A stretch of DNA of 64,000 nucleotides from Microdochium bolleyi (Eukaryota; Ascomycota; Sordariomycetes; Xylariales; Microdochiaceae), in NCBI GenBank assembly GCA_001566295.1, contig KQ964247.1, forward strand, positions 620,001 through 684,000, in the 5' to 3' direction. A program made the position numbers and the translations under genes. Within the stretch, counting starts at the first letter, position 1; each line of letters starts with the position of its first letter. Under the pieces are notes generated by a model, which ran no database searches, was not told where the DNA came from, and saw nothing but the letters and a program-made list of their open reading frames with translations. Positions 45,601 through 56,284 of the stretch are shown in pieces.

Positions 45601-48352
45601 AGTGCCTTGCCTGCATTCAGACGTCTCCCTGGGTTAGGGAAGAGGCGGCGCGAGATCGGCCCAACCCCCACCCCAATGACTCGGGGGACGGGATTGTGCT
45701 ATTCCCGGGGGATGAGAAGCGAAGTTATCCCGATGTGCTGATGTATGGTCTTGGCCTGCATGACGCATTGGTGGCGGCGGCGGCGGTTGCTGCAAGCTGA
45801 CTGATGCAGTAGGCTGATCTTCTATCCAGCCCACAATTAATTCCAGCTGCCAGCCTCGTTCACATTAAATTCCCAAGGTTCCAGCCAGTCAACCCGCCTT
45901 GCTTCCAGGTAGTCAGGTGTGGTTCCCGCCGAGGGCCGAGAACGTCTGCTGTCTTGCTTCGCCCTTCCTCTGCGGGCTTCCCACACTCCGCGTCCGGAAC
46001 CTGCGACAGCTAGAACCCGCAGCCCCCACTGTATAATGTGGTGGATCTCAGCAAGCTCCAGGTACGGAGCCGGTCAGGGCCACAAGCCCATTGTGTGTCG
46101 TGGCTGTCGGGGAACCTCTGCCCTCGAGCGGGCGCTTCTAGCCGGGCCAAGTCCTCCGGACGACAGCGGCCCCGTAGCATGTTTGGGTCTAACCGGGACC
46201 TGTCATGTATCTGTGCGCAAGTGGCATGCACTTCGTGACGGGGTACTAGATCCTGCTGAGATGCTCCCGGCTGACTGGTGACTGCCGGGTCACTCTGTGT
46301 CTCGGGGAGATGTCAAGCCCTCGACGTGATTGGCCTAGATCGTGCTGCATTGGAACATCACCTGGAGGCTTTCCTGCTCGGACATAACATGCCTGATGGC
46401 GGAGTACTTGCTCCGTACGTGTTTATGGCATACATCGCGGAGGTTAGATCATCGAGGGAGCACGGCAATCGAGAGTTGACATGGCTTGATGAGTTGTCTT
46501 TAGTCGCGTAAAGGGAGTGCGCCTGCATAGTACGTGTCATTTCGGAACGCGAAAGTCCGTAAACGCAGAGCAAATAGGGGCAATGCACGACTGACATCAG
46601 CGTAAGGAGCAAATATGATCACAATTTGGCTGAAAGTCGTCCAAGCGTTGAAAGCTTGTGATCAGAAAGTTCTATTACATAACTTAGGAGCGCCATCATA
46701 CGCGCTCTGGAGGCCACAAGTCTAGATCTCCTAGTCGCAGCTGTGGTAGTTGATAGGATACTTTGGCTCTAGTGGTGCATTCCGCATCTCAGTACTACTG
46801 TGTTACTAATGCGAAGCGTACTACGTCATTCCACGTTACACCGCTAGCATGTCTGCACTATACTCGTCAGCACGTAAGTGCCCACGCAGTTCAGTGATGA
46901 TGAAGTCAATATAATCATAACCCAACGTGTTGGACTCCACAAGTTTGTACTATGCTACAGTAGGACAATCCAGACTTGCTCAAAGATGAGTCGTGGAGTA
47001 GTCTCCTCACCACGATGATAATCAGTGAGCCGACTCTATCTGATGGTGAGACATTGATCCAGTGTGAGCCTTGGGCGAACGCTAATGCGAGATGGCTGCA
47101 CGTGACTCTCTCGTGGTAGAGACTAGCCTCTTCTTTGTTTTTTCTGACTATGCTGCAGTATCCGAACGTACTTGTCCTGGATACGCGATTTGATACACCA
47201 CAGTACAAATGACTAAACAGTCCTCATGGGTTCAACGATGCTCCTGGCTCTTTGTCAACGGGGACACCAAAGGCTGTTATGTCTAAAAGCTTCATTTGAG
47301 CACTTGAAAGCCCCATATCATGATAGCGCGTGGGAGCCAAAAAAAAAAAAAAAAAAGCGTTCGATGGCGGGCTTTGACATGAACATGGATCGCAGAGTAT
47401 TCAACACCAGGGAGATCTTCAACAGTCCTCACCATCTCTGACCAGGCGCGCCGCATTCGCTTGTGTGGCTTTGCACATCTTACAAAATCGAGGCCACACT
47501 CTTGGCCAAGTGAAGAAGATGTCGACCCGCCAGAAGCTCCTCATGCCCTCCGTGACTTCCTCAGCGCTTTCAACAGTCGGGTACACGATTAAGATTCCTC
47601 ACGGAGTTTTGCTCCCAACTGGAAAACCTCAATTGTTCTCTTTGTTCACTAGGCAGCCGACAAGCAAGAAGCTTAGTTTTGTGGGAAGACGTGCACCCCG
47701 GCTTCAGTATCGCCGTCATCCCAGTCCGAGTTACAAATAGCCAGGCAAGCTACTTTAGCGACCTTGATCTCCCAGCGTGGCTTGGGATGACGCTGCGAGC
47801 CTCTGCCGCCTGTGTCGGCGGCGACTTCGTGAGATAGACATGGGCCTGCCCGGCACTAGGGGTTGTGGCGTCCACGCCTCCAAGGTCTATCAAGCGAGTA
47901 GCAACGTGTTGCCTCCGTCCACGATCATGGATACCGTGCCGCACGACCCGAGACCTACAGCCTCTCCGTAATCCACGTGATGTTCCGGTCTGAAAGGGGT
48001 TTAGAAGCCGGCGGTCTCGAACGCAGCCATTCTGGGCAGGGCCCTGTCACCAAACGACAGTCAGAACCAAGTTAAAGAAACCCCCAAAATCCCGCCGAAA
48101 ATCTGGTGTGAAGCCAATGAAGAGATAACTGCTTGCAGTGTCAAAGAGACGAAATAGTACTGCGTGTGTGTGGCTGTTGCTTCGACATCGAAGGCAAGGA
48201 CTCAAGAGTTGCACCCCGTGTTCCCATTTTCAAGCACAGAATGCAAACTCAAGGACGCGGCGGCCAGGTCATACTCCGATACGTTCCACGGGACGTCACT
48301 CCGCAAGTTGTCCCACTACGCGTACGTCATCCAGAGCTAGATCCTAACGCTC
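42642..48352. other. 5.7 kb without a supportable gene
   Basis: Short frames only. 42.6-43.1 kb is the bZIP 3' side. 43.2-46.3 kb is GC-moderate with no motif; the longest frame (45243-45800, plus) is low-complexity and unrecognised. 46.5-47.3 kb is more AT-rich and includes a possible decayed LTR end and a 19-base A tract. No RNA gene recognised. Confidence 0.45.
47339..47357. repeat. A19 homopolymer
   Basis: Nineteen consecutive A following CATGATAGCGCGTGGGAGCC. Could be a retroposition tail or a plain homopolymer; no retroelement frame is attached. Confidence 0.85.
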
Positions 48353-48635
48353 TCATCTCCCCACGGTATCTCTGAGGCAGTAGTAGTGGAAGCCCGGCTC
48401 CGCCGCCCACACCGCCAGCGCGGACAAGTCAGGTAGCTGGTTGTAGAGCTCGTTATCATCTTGAATATGATAGTGAGTATCGTCATACTGGTCGAGGCGC
48501 AGGGAACCGAAGGCTTCCTGGTCCTTTAAGCGAGATATTGTCCTCTCAACTGAGCATAGGACATGCGGCAAAGAGGGGATAGTGGACGGTTGGCCGTAGT
48601 GTGGCTTATAGCTTATGAGCCGCGGCTTGGTGCGC
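48353..48635 (-). pseudogene. Open coding-like fragment, unknown protein
   Basis: A stop-free minus-strand stretch of about 94 codons bounded by a TGA near 48636 and ending at 48353. It reads like real protein rather than noise: LISYKPHYGQPSTIPSLPH, then VERTISRLKDQEAFGSLRL, DDTHYHIQDDNELYNQLPD and LSALAVWAAEPGFHYYCLR. The first ATG inside the frame lies well downstream of its open start, so an upstream exon is missing or lost. No family recognised. Called a fragment on composition and hydrophobic pattern only; it could also be an exon of a gene I cannot assemble. Confidence 0.3.
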
Positions 48636-49106
48636 TCTCAGCCTGACGATCAATGGTTTCATTCGTTCATGGTTGCCAATGTCGTCATCGACTATACCTG
48701 GACCTAGCAAGTGCCACGGTCATGTAGCCGGCGGAGATTTATCCCCGTAGCATGCAACCGTTCGTAAGAACTTGCAGCCACTGGCCAAAGGCAGCAAATA
48801 TGCGAATCAGGTCATCACCTGGTTTGCCCCCTAGATTGTGACTCATGTCCGAAAGCACCTCGTGCTATTCTAGGAGATATCGCTGGTATCGCCAAATAAT
48901 CGAATACATCCTCACACTCGTACAGCCAGCCACACAACAGGTTGATGGTGGCATGCTGTGGCCCATCCGAAAAGATCGATGTGAGATGCGGAAGAGCAGT
49001 TAGCTATTCTCCCGACTCCATCATCGACAGGGCCTGTGCTATATCCAAGTGATGTACACGAAAGTAGTGTTATTTGAGATTTTGAGATGCAGTATACAGC
49101 CAAAAC

Positions 49107-49852
49107 TTAGTGCGTGGGGTGCTTGCGAACATTCTCTGGCTGGAAAGGGGCGAGGAGAGGCTCCATTCCGGCCTGCACTCTGCGTGCTGAGCTCTCCTCT
49201 TCTGGCATGCCGTGTACGTTGTGTAGATGAGCTGGGCGGCGAGCCCACGCATGGAACCGTTTCTTGCACTCACACACGAACGGGAGGCTCTCGTCGTGTC
49301 CGTAAATGCCAAGGTGCCTTGCCACTGTAGTGATGTCGCTCTCGACAAAGTCGCATCCAAGGCTCGCATTCGGGCAACGTTGTTCTGGAGAAGGCTCTTC
49401 TCGCTCTGCGTGGACCCTGCTTTTGTGGTCAGCGACCAAGCTACCAGTCGAGGCAACAAAAGTACACCCGTGTTCCTTGTGGGGGCACTCTGTGGCAGGT
49501 GGAGGACCCTCGATGGCGGCTGGGTGAACTTGATTTGTATGTGCCAAGAGGCAGTCGGGACGGGTGAACCGGACCTTGCACAAGCTACAGCCATGCGGTC
49601 TGCTTGGGTCGTATCTGCACTTCTCCAGATGCTTATCCATAGCCTCCTGTGATGGCGCCGTGGTCGGGCACTCATCATTCGAACATACGAGCTCGCCTGC
49701 AATTGGGTCCGCTAGCTTAACAGCATGTGGCCTCTTTATATGGCTCGTGTGAGCGCGTTTATCTTTATATCGCCTCTCATAAACTAAGCAGGGCCATGCT
49801 CTGGGTTGATCATACAGACAGAAGTTAGCAAGGTGCTCTTCAAGCGATCATG
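49107..49852 (-). pseudogene. 5'-incomplete multi-C2H2 zinc finger gene fragment
   Basis: The minus-strand frame is open from a TGA near 49852 to the stop at 49107 (about 247 codons), with the first ATG only at 49640. From there the product has successive finger-like units: CSLCKVRFTRPDCLLAHTNQVH (C-x2-C-x12-H-x4-H), CPHKEHGCTFVAS with HKSRVH, CPNASLGCDFVES with HLGIYGH, and CECKKRFHAWA with HLHNVH. Upstream of the ATG, still in frame, are CSNDECPTTAPSQEAMDKHLEKC and YKDKRAHTSHIKRPH, which also look like finger and linker sequence, so coding once extended 5' of any available start. I infer a decayed or 5'-truncated C2H2 gene, DNA-binding by ancestry. A missed 5' exon is the alternative. Its neighbours give no functional context. 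Confidence 0.5.
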
Positions 49853-51378
49853 TGGTACCAACTCTGAAGCCGTAACCATAGCGATTCCTAGCAAGTCGGA
49901 CGTCAACTGTGCGGCAGGAGGCAAACAGGCATCGGGTTTTCTTAAGTGCATGGCGAGTGCCCGTGGTCAGATGCTGGAATTTCTCGTGCCGTTGTGTACA
50001 CATGGTCGACGAAATCACCCTGTGGGAGTATCTCGAGTGTATGCTCACCAGTGTAATCCGTCATATGGGCGAGCGGAGTCGATACTATAGGGACCTCGAC
50101 GTCATCGAGGCCCGTACGATGGTAGTGCGGCTATTGGCTCTGCCTGGGGCTATACTAATCAACAGATTTAGAACAGGCGCAAATTAAGAATGCCGATGAT
50201 CCTGTGCGTTGCATCGAGGTGGAACCACAATGCCAGCACCCTAGACCCCAGGGATTTTGCGACGATCCCTCATTCCACCATGAGATTCGTATCTAACTAT
50301 CCGCATGGTTATTTTTGATATTCTTGGCGAACGGCAAATCTTCTGTGACGCTGCAAAAACGATACCGTTATTGCAGTGGCCAGCAATTACGTCTTTTGTA
50401 GGTAGATCTAAATGTCACATATTCTCAATTGTGCTGCAATCTGGCTTAGGAGCTACATTGGTTCGCCTAGAGCTAGATTGTTGTGCCTCCGCTGTTGATT
50501 GTATGACAACCCCCGAGGACGACTGCCCTACACAGCGCAGATATCGAGATCACCACCCGGTGCTTTCCGGTGCGGGAATGCTATCTAGGACGCTGGTCTT
50601 GCCGGTTGGAAAAGTTTATCCTGCGGTTCTGTCCAGCGATTCAGTATGCGCCGGCGGGTAGTCCCGTTTTGCGATGCCAGTGACACGGAACTATTCCAGC
50701 TCCCTTCCGCCCGTTCGGCATTTCTCCGGCTTGGAATCGCAGGAGCACAGGGCTGAGCCGTTGGCCAATCCCGTGGTCCGTTTCGTTTATGTGCATGGGC
50801 CCATGGTCTAATAATAACGCCAGCATGTGGAGCATACCGGATCCTGGCCTGCACGCCCGTCGCATCCCAAATGGGTCTGGCCGAGCAAGGCTGAGCGAGT
50901 GCCCCCAGAAGTCTTGTCCAAGGTTTAGTCACGGCTGTACCCGCAACGTCAGGTCTGTCTGCTCCCTCTTCTGATAGGTCGCTGCCACCTATTCCGGGCA
51001 ATGTCCACTGTGGGACCACGGCACTGCAGTCGAGCCATCAGCCTCCGTGGTGGATTGTCCATTGCGAGGATATGCTGGCAAGACTCTGGTCGCACTATCG
51101 TCATCCTCGCTGATGGACACGATCCAGGGCGCAATGCCTTTGAGGGCCCCAACAATGTTCTTGGCAATGAGGCTTGGTGATTTGCGAGGGCCGCAATGTC
51201 ATGACAGGAGTCAAGACCAGCGAAGGAGAGGAATATTTAAGGACAGACACAAGCCCTCCTAGAGTCGAACTATCATCTCAACATCAGCAACACACTCTCC
51301 TACCTTAAGCAAAGCAGTTCAGTCACAACCACTTCTTCTTTCACTTTTACTTGGTAAACACAACGCACCACCGTCAAC
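49853..51378. other. Region upstream of the secreted orphan gene
   Basis: About 1.5 kb. Short frames without motifs (for example 50305-50661 plus). The last 140 bases hold the promoter and a CA-rich leader of the gene at 51379. Confidence 0.5.
51234..51240 (+). promoter_or_regulatory. TATA-like box of the secreted orphan gene
   Basis: TATTTAA lies about 140 bases upstream of the ATG at 51379, followed by a CA/CT-rich leader ending CCGTCAACATG. Position fits a TATA-driven, strongly regulated fungal gene; inference only. Confidence 0.4.
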
Positions 51379-52400
51379 ATGAAGTTCACCGCAACCGCCG
51401 CAACCATCGCTCTCCTCGCCAGCCCTCTGGTGCAGGCACTGCCCAGCAACTTCGTGCAGAGCATCGCTGCCGGCGCACTTCCTGTCCGCGATGTCGCAGT
51501 CCTCGCCGAGCTCGAGGCCTCGCACAACGAGACTCTCGCAGAGCTCCGGGCCGGCCACTTCACTGCCCTGGGCGAGCCGGGGTCGGACAGCGATATCGAG
51601 AAGCGGAACCCGCTCGCCATGGCAGGCTACGGCGGCATGTTCCTCATCACCAAGCTCGGCGGCGAGACAGTCAAGAGGATCGGCAGCAACATCAGAAAGG
51701 CGCTCAAGTTCGAGACCGACGAGATCTGGTTCAGCGAGAAGAGATGCCGCGTGTCCTTCCGCACCCAGGGCGGCGGCAACCAGGGCGTCTGGTCTTATGA
51801 CAAGGGCTATGGCTACAACTCTCCTTCCGGCACACACGAGTTCCAGTAAGTTCTTCCACTCCGCTCGCTCGGGTGCCCTCCTTCCATGTGCCACGATGAG
51901 CTCTGCGTCCTAATTGCCTTCACCGACTAGTGCTCCCTGGGTCGACAGCGCCCCGCCCGTCCACTACTACCACGACACGGGCATCGGCCACTTCAGCGTC
52001 CAGTTCACTGCGACTGACAAGTATGCCTGGAGCGGCATCGAGGGCACCAAGAAGTGCGGCTTCCAGGGCCTCTGCAACCCGCAGCTCGTCTTCTACCGCG
52101 ACGGATACAACATTGCCATCAACACCTGGGGTAAGTCATTAGTGAACCGTCTCTCCATCCTCGCAGCCAGCGCAGTGCCGAACCTGCCCTCTCAAGGCGA
52201 GGGAAAAGACAAACTCAGGAGGCTAACCACTCTCATGGCCACGCACAGACTCTCAAGGCAGCAAAGCCGAATGCTACTACTCCAACGGCGAGAGGTGCGG
52301 AGGTCTCTGCAAGTCCGGCGTCAAGAACCAGTTCGCCAGCGGTGGCGCGAAGTGGGCCGGTGACTGCGCCATCCCCTGCTACAGCGAGGGCCAGCCGTAA
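51379..52400 (+). CDS. Small secreted cysteine-containing protein with a Kex2-type site, unknown family
   Basis: Three exons, 51379-51845, 51931-52130 and 52249-52400, splice in phase to 272 residues; donors GTAAGT, acceptors GACTAG and GCACAG, with GGCTAAC before the last. A clear signal peptide (MKFTATAATIALLASPLVQA) is followed by a propeptide with N-glycosylation sequon NETL and a dibasic site DIEKR at 72-76, typical of Kex2 processing. The mature part (about 77-272, near 21 kDa) begins NPLAMAGYGGMFL and has eight cysteines, four pairs possible, concentrated in the C-terminal half (KKCGFQGLC, ECYYSNGERCGGLC, DCAIPC). It is Gly, Tyr and Trp-rich, consistent with a compact extracellular beta fold. 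I do not recognise the family. Size, pro-region and cysteines are effector-like or antimicrobial-like, but that is only a profile. Neighbours are sparse to the left and a GH3 enzyme to the right. Confidence 0.85.
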
Positions 52401-53538
52401 GCCGGAGACTGTGATGAGAAGAGGCGACTTGAGAGTTCCACAGAGATCTCGCTAGGGTCCTAGGCCGGTTTGGAGTTTGCTGCTTTGATTTTCCTGCCCT
52501 TTTCCTGGGGCCATGACTCTCTCTTTTAAGCGATGTCCTCATACATATAGAATGCTGCGCGTGTATATAGTGTTCCCGCTCACGAATTCCACATTCGTTT
52601 CGATCTCAATATCGCCTTGGCAATAGGAAAGAACCTTGTGCTCAGGATACTGTGAGCCCGCAGAAAATGGCTTATACGAGATGGATTCCAGTGGCATTGG
52701 GAAACCAGCACACAGGACCCAATACGAGACAGCCAATGGCTTCAGGGGCATTAAGACGCGAGGTAAGATGGGTGGAAGACATCCGCCGACCAGGATGCAG
52801 AAGAAGTTCGAGACCTAGTTGTCCGTGGCTAGCCCTCTTGAGCAAAAGTCTTTAGTATCACTCATTTGCATTTCACCTCTCACAATCATTCAGCCGACAT
52901 CGACGTCGGTATGGCAATGAGCTGTGAAAACACAGTCGGTTAGTTACCTGCTCGTAGACGCTTCAGGTAGACAGACGCAAATAGAACTTTCCGATGTCGC
53001 AGCTCTGCTAGATATCCACGTTGATACGACGGGGGGAGGTGGGCGCCGTGTATTTGAGGCCCGATTTTCCATGCCCCTTTCAGGATGGACACCAAACCTC
53101 TCTCAGATAATTCCAACGAGTTGGCAATCTCTACTTCCTCATATGTTGCAAGAGCCCCCGGCGCGGTAACTGGCGCGCTCATGGGAAGTTGGAGGCAGTG
53201 CAAGTGTTCTCAACGTGGCCACGCGGTCGTTCTGCAGATACAAAGCGCAGCTCTTATAGTCAAGCAAGTAAAAGGATATGGGGTAGCAGGGCTCGGTTTT
53301 GGTCAACAGCCTGATGGCAGAATTGGGAACGAACAAAGACAAGAGCTGCGATCAAGTGAAACCTCTGTTGGGCAGACGAGGTGTGTTTGTCATCATATAT
53401 GATTACATTAAATCATCAAGGTATCTATGCACTGTTTCTATCTCGTGATATCATAACGGGACTCATAGCTACACCCCATTTGGGCTCTCATAACTCTCCC
53501 GCTTCTTCCACCTCTACCAAGTGTACATCGGTAGCCAG
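52401..53538. other. Intergenic between convergent secreted-protein genes
   Basis: 1.1 kb between the orphan and the GH3 stop. Nothing recognisable; both 3' UTRs are expected here. Confidence 0.5.
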
Positions 53539-56284
53539 TCACTCCTTCTTCTCGACGGCAGTAAGCTTGGCCGTCTGCCGGATGTCCCTGCTCGAGAAGC
53601 CGACGCTGAGGGTGAACTCGCCCTCGGGGATGAGCCACTGCTGCGAGATGATGTCCCAGTAGCTCAGGTCGCGGCGCATCAGCTCGAAGCTGACCTGCGC
53701 GGACGCGCCCTTGTCGATGGTCTTCTTGGCGAAGCCGCGCAGCTGGCGCGGCGGGGTGCCGCTCGGGGTCGCGCCCTCGGGGAAGGTGATGTACAGCTGG
53801 GCGACGGCCGCGCCGGCGACGGGGCCCGTGTTCTCGACGGTCGCGGTGACGTTGTAGAGGGTCTCCCACAGCGCCGGGTTGCCGCCGGGCTGGATGGGCA
53901 GCTGCTCGGGCGCGGAGGTCACGGTCGCGGATTCGGTGGTGGGCTCCACGGCGAGGGGGGACTCGGAGGAGAGCTCGAAGGTGGTGTACGACAGGCCGAA
54001 GCCGAACTCGTAGCGGACCGAGATGTTGTGCGCGTCAAAGTAGCGGTAGTCGATCTCGAGCTTCTCGTCGAACCAGGACTGCCAGTCGTACTTGCCAGTG
54101 GTGTTGATGGCGGTGGTCGGGGGCGCGTTGTAGTCGGTGCCGTTCTTGGCGATGGTGTAGGGCAGGTGGCCGGAGGGGTTAACGTCGCCGTAGAGGATGT
54201 CGACGATGGAGTTGCCGGACTCCTGGCCGGGGTAGTGCGCAGCCAGGATGGCAGTGACGTTGGGGTGCTCGGCCCAGGGGAGGATGTTGATGCCGCTCGA
54301 GTGGGTGACGACGACGGTGTTGTTGCACACCTTGGCGACGTTCTCAACGACCTTGTCGCCGTTATAGTCGACGTGGAGGTGCGGGCGGTCGGCGGCCTCC
54401 TCGGCCCAGGTCTTGAGGAAGACGAGGCAGACCTCGGGCTGCTTGGGGATCCAGAGGTCGGTGACGTTGCTGGTCGCGATGAGCGTGTTGTTGAGCCACT
54501 GCTGGACGAGGGCACCGTCCTTATGGGCACGGGTGCGGATCGCGTCGAGGGGGGTGACGAGGTACGTGGCGCGGCCGGTTCCCGAGCCGCCACCGGCGAC
54601 GAGGGTGCCGTACTCGTAGTTCTTCTGGTTGAGGAGGCCGTTGGTCGGGTCGCCGGCGTCGTTGCCGAAGATGGCGATGCTCTTGGGGGCCTTGAGGGGC
54701 AGGGCTCCGGCCGTGTTCTTGAGCAGGACAGTGGCCTCGGCGCCGTGCCTGCGGATCAGACCGCCGTGGTTCTCGCGGACGTCGCGGCTGACCTCGCCGG
54801 TGAGGTTGAAGTCGTGGAGCCACGACTTGCGAGGCGAGAAGGTGTTGAGGTCGGCGGTGGAGGGGTCGATGGTCGGGAAGTCTTCGGCGTCCTGGCCGAG
54901 CCAGTAGTAAGGGGTCATGATGCGGATGACCATGTCGTCGATGCGGCTCATGGGCACGGTGCCGTTGTTCACAGCCGCCGTCGCGTTGGCGCCAAAGAAG
55001 GAGCCGGCCTTCCAGTTGACGCCGTACAACCCGAGGCCGCCGGGCATCGTCATGTCGAGGCCGCCCTCGATAGAAGCGACGCCGCTATGCGTGCTACCCC
55101 AATCACTCATCACATAGCCCTAGAGAATCCGGGGTCAGAGGCTGTTTCGTGAAGATGTGACGTGGTGTTTTGGCAAGGATTCGGGATGTCATCGGAGGTC
55201 CCGGCCGGGTGGGTCCCCGGAAGACCCACCCTTCCCCATTAGGCAGTGCCCTGGAGGCGCCCGACAACTCTCTCCGGGATAAAGTACGCTCGTAAGGTAG
55301 GAAAGCAGCGACTTACTTGGAAACCGAGCTCGCCCTTGAGCAGGCCGTTCTGGGCCTTTGTGTTCTCGCAGGCGTACGAGCCGTTGAGGCGCTGGTAGGA
55401 GCACATGATGCTGGAGGCGCCGGCCTTGACCGCGTCGGCAAAGGGCCACAGGTAGATCTCGTGCATGGTGCGGTCGTCGATGTTGCTGGAGATGGCCTCG
55501 AACTTCTTGTCGGTGACGGTGCCGTTGGGGTCGAAGACCGGGTTGCGCATCGTCTCCTGCTCGTTGCCGATGAAGTGCTTGGGCGTCGCCTGCACGCCGG
55601 CGTCCTGGTGGCCCTTGATGGTCTCGGCCATCGCGACACCCGTCAGGTACGGGTCCGCCGCGAAGCCTTCCCAGTTGCGGCCCGAGTACGCAGAGCGCCC
55701 GAGAGGGCCTGATACGGGGGACAGAGCGACGTGGGCGCCTTTCGCCTTGAACTCGCGGCCCATGGCGTAACCACGGTCGTACAGCAGCTCGCGGTCCCAC
55801 GAGGCCGCGGCCGAGACGCCGGCCATGAAGACACTGGCGTAGTCGGCGACGCGGATCGACAGGGGGCCGTCGTGGAGGCACAGGCCGCCGAACCCGAGGC
55901 GGGGGATGGCGAGGATGTTGCCAACGCAGGGGCCGGGGACACCGGTGATCATTTCGGACTTCTCCTCGAGGGTAAGCTTGGCGACGAAGTCCTTGGCCTT
56001 CTTGATGGCCTCTTCCCAGCCGCCAACACCGGTTGCATTGGCTGTCAAGAACCTGATGTTAGCTGTGGGGTGACACGGAAGGAGACTGCGGGTTCTGCAT
56101 TCGTGGACTCACGCGAAGGAAGAACAGCCGGCGAGTGGCCGTAGGGACCGAGGATGGTCGTGTTGAGCGGCTGCACCCAAGAGAACGCATCCTCATCGCG
56201 GTCGCCACCAAAGTAGGCCTGGCCGTGGACGCCGGTAACCATTAGCGTGGCCAGAGCCAGCAGCATCTTGTTGGAGGACGCCAT
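53539..56284 (-). CDS. Secreted GH3 beta-glucosidase
   Basis: Exons 56284-56113, 56041-55317 and 55119-53539 splice in phase to 825 residues. Signal peptide about 1-21 (LLALATLMVTGVHG). The GH3 N-terminal barrel (about 60-380) shows LTLEEKSEMITGVPGPCVGNI, RLGFGGLCLHDGPLSIR, TPKHFIGNEQET (the conserved KHF-x-x-NEQE loop) and GYVMSDWGSTHSG, whose D305 is the expected catalytic nucleophile. The alpha/beta sandwich follows (AVLLKNTAGALPL, IAIFGNDAGDPTNG, VVVTHSSG, HYPGQESGNSIVDILYGDVNPSGHLPYT), and a fibronectin III-like C-terminal domain from about 650 (FGFGLSYTTF to FSSRDIR). No PA14 insert. The enzyme hydrolyses beta-glucosides such as cellobiose outside the cell. Many N-glycosylation sequons (NATG, NGTV, NNTL, NVTA). 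Length normal for fungal GH3. A very long antisense frame here is a GC artefact. Confidence 0.95.

Noticed and set aside
45243..45800. Plus-strand frame of 185 codons
   Set aside because: No domain, uneven low-complexity composition and an Ala run at the end; too weak to call.
50305..50661. Plus-strand frame of 118 codons
   Set aside because: Moderately protein-like, but no family, no neighbours to join and no start context; left out.
53521..55152. Plus-strand frame of 543 codons
   Set aside because: It is the exact antisense of the GH3 exon 3, Gly/Val/Asp/Arg-rich without domains; the GH3 reading is unambiguous.
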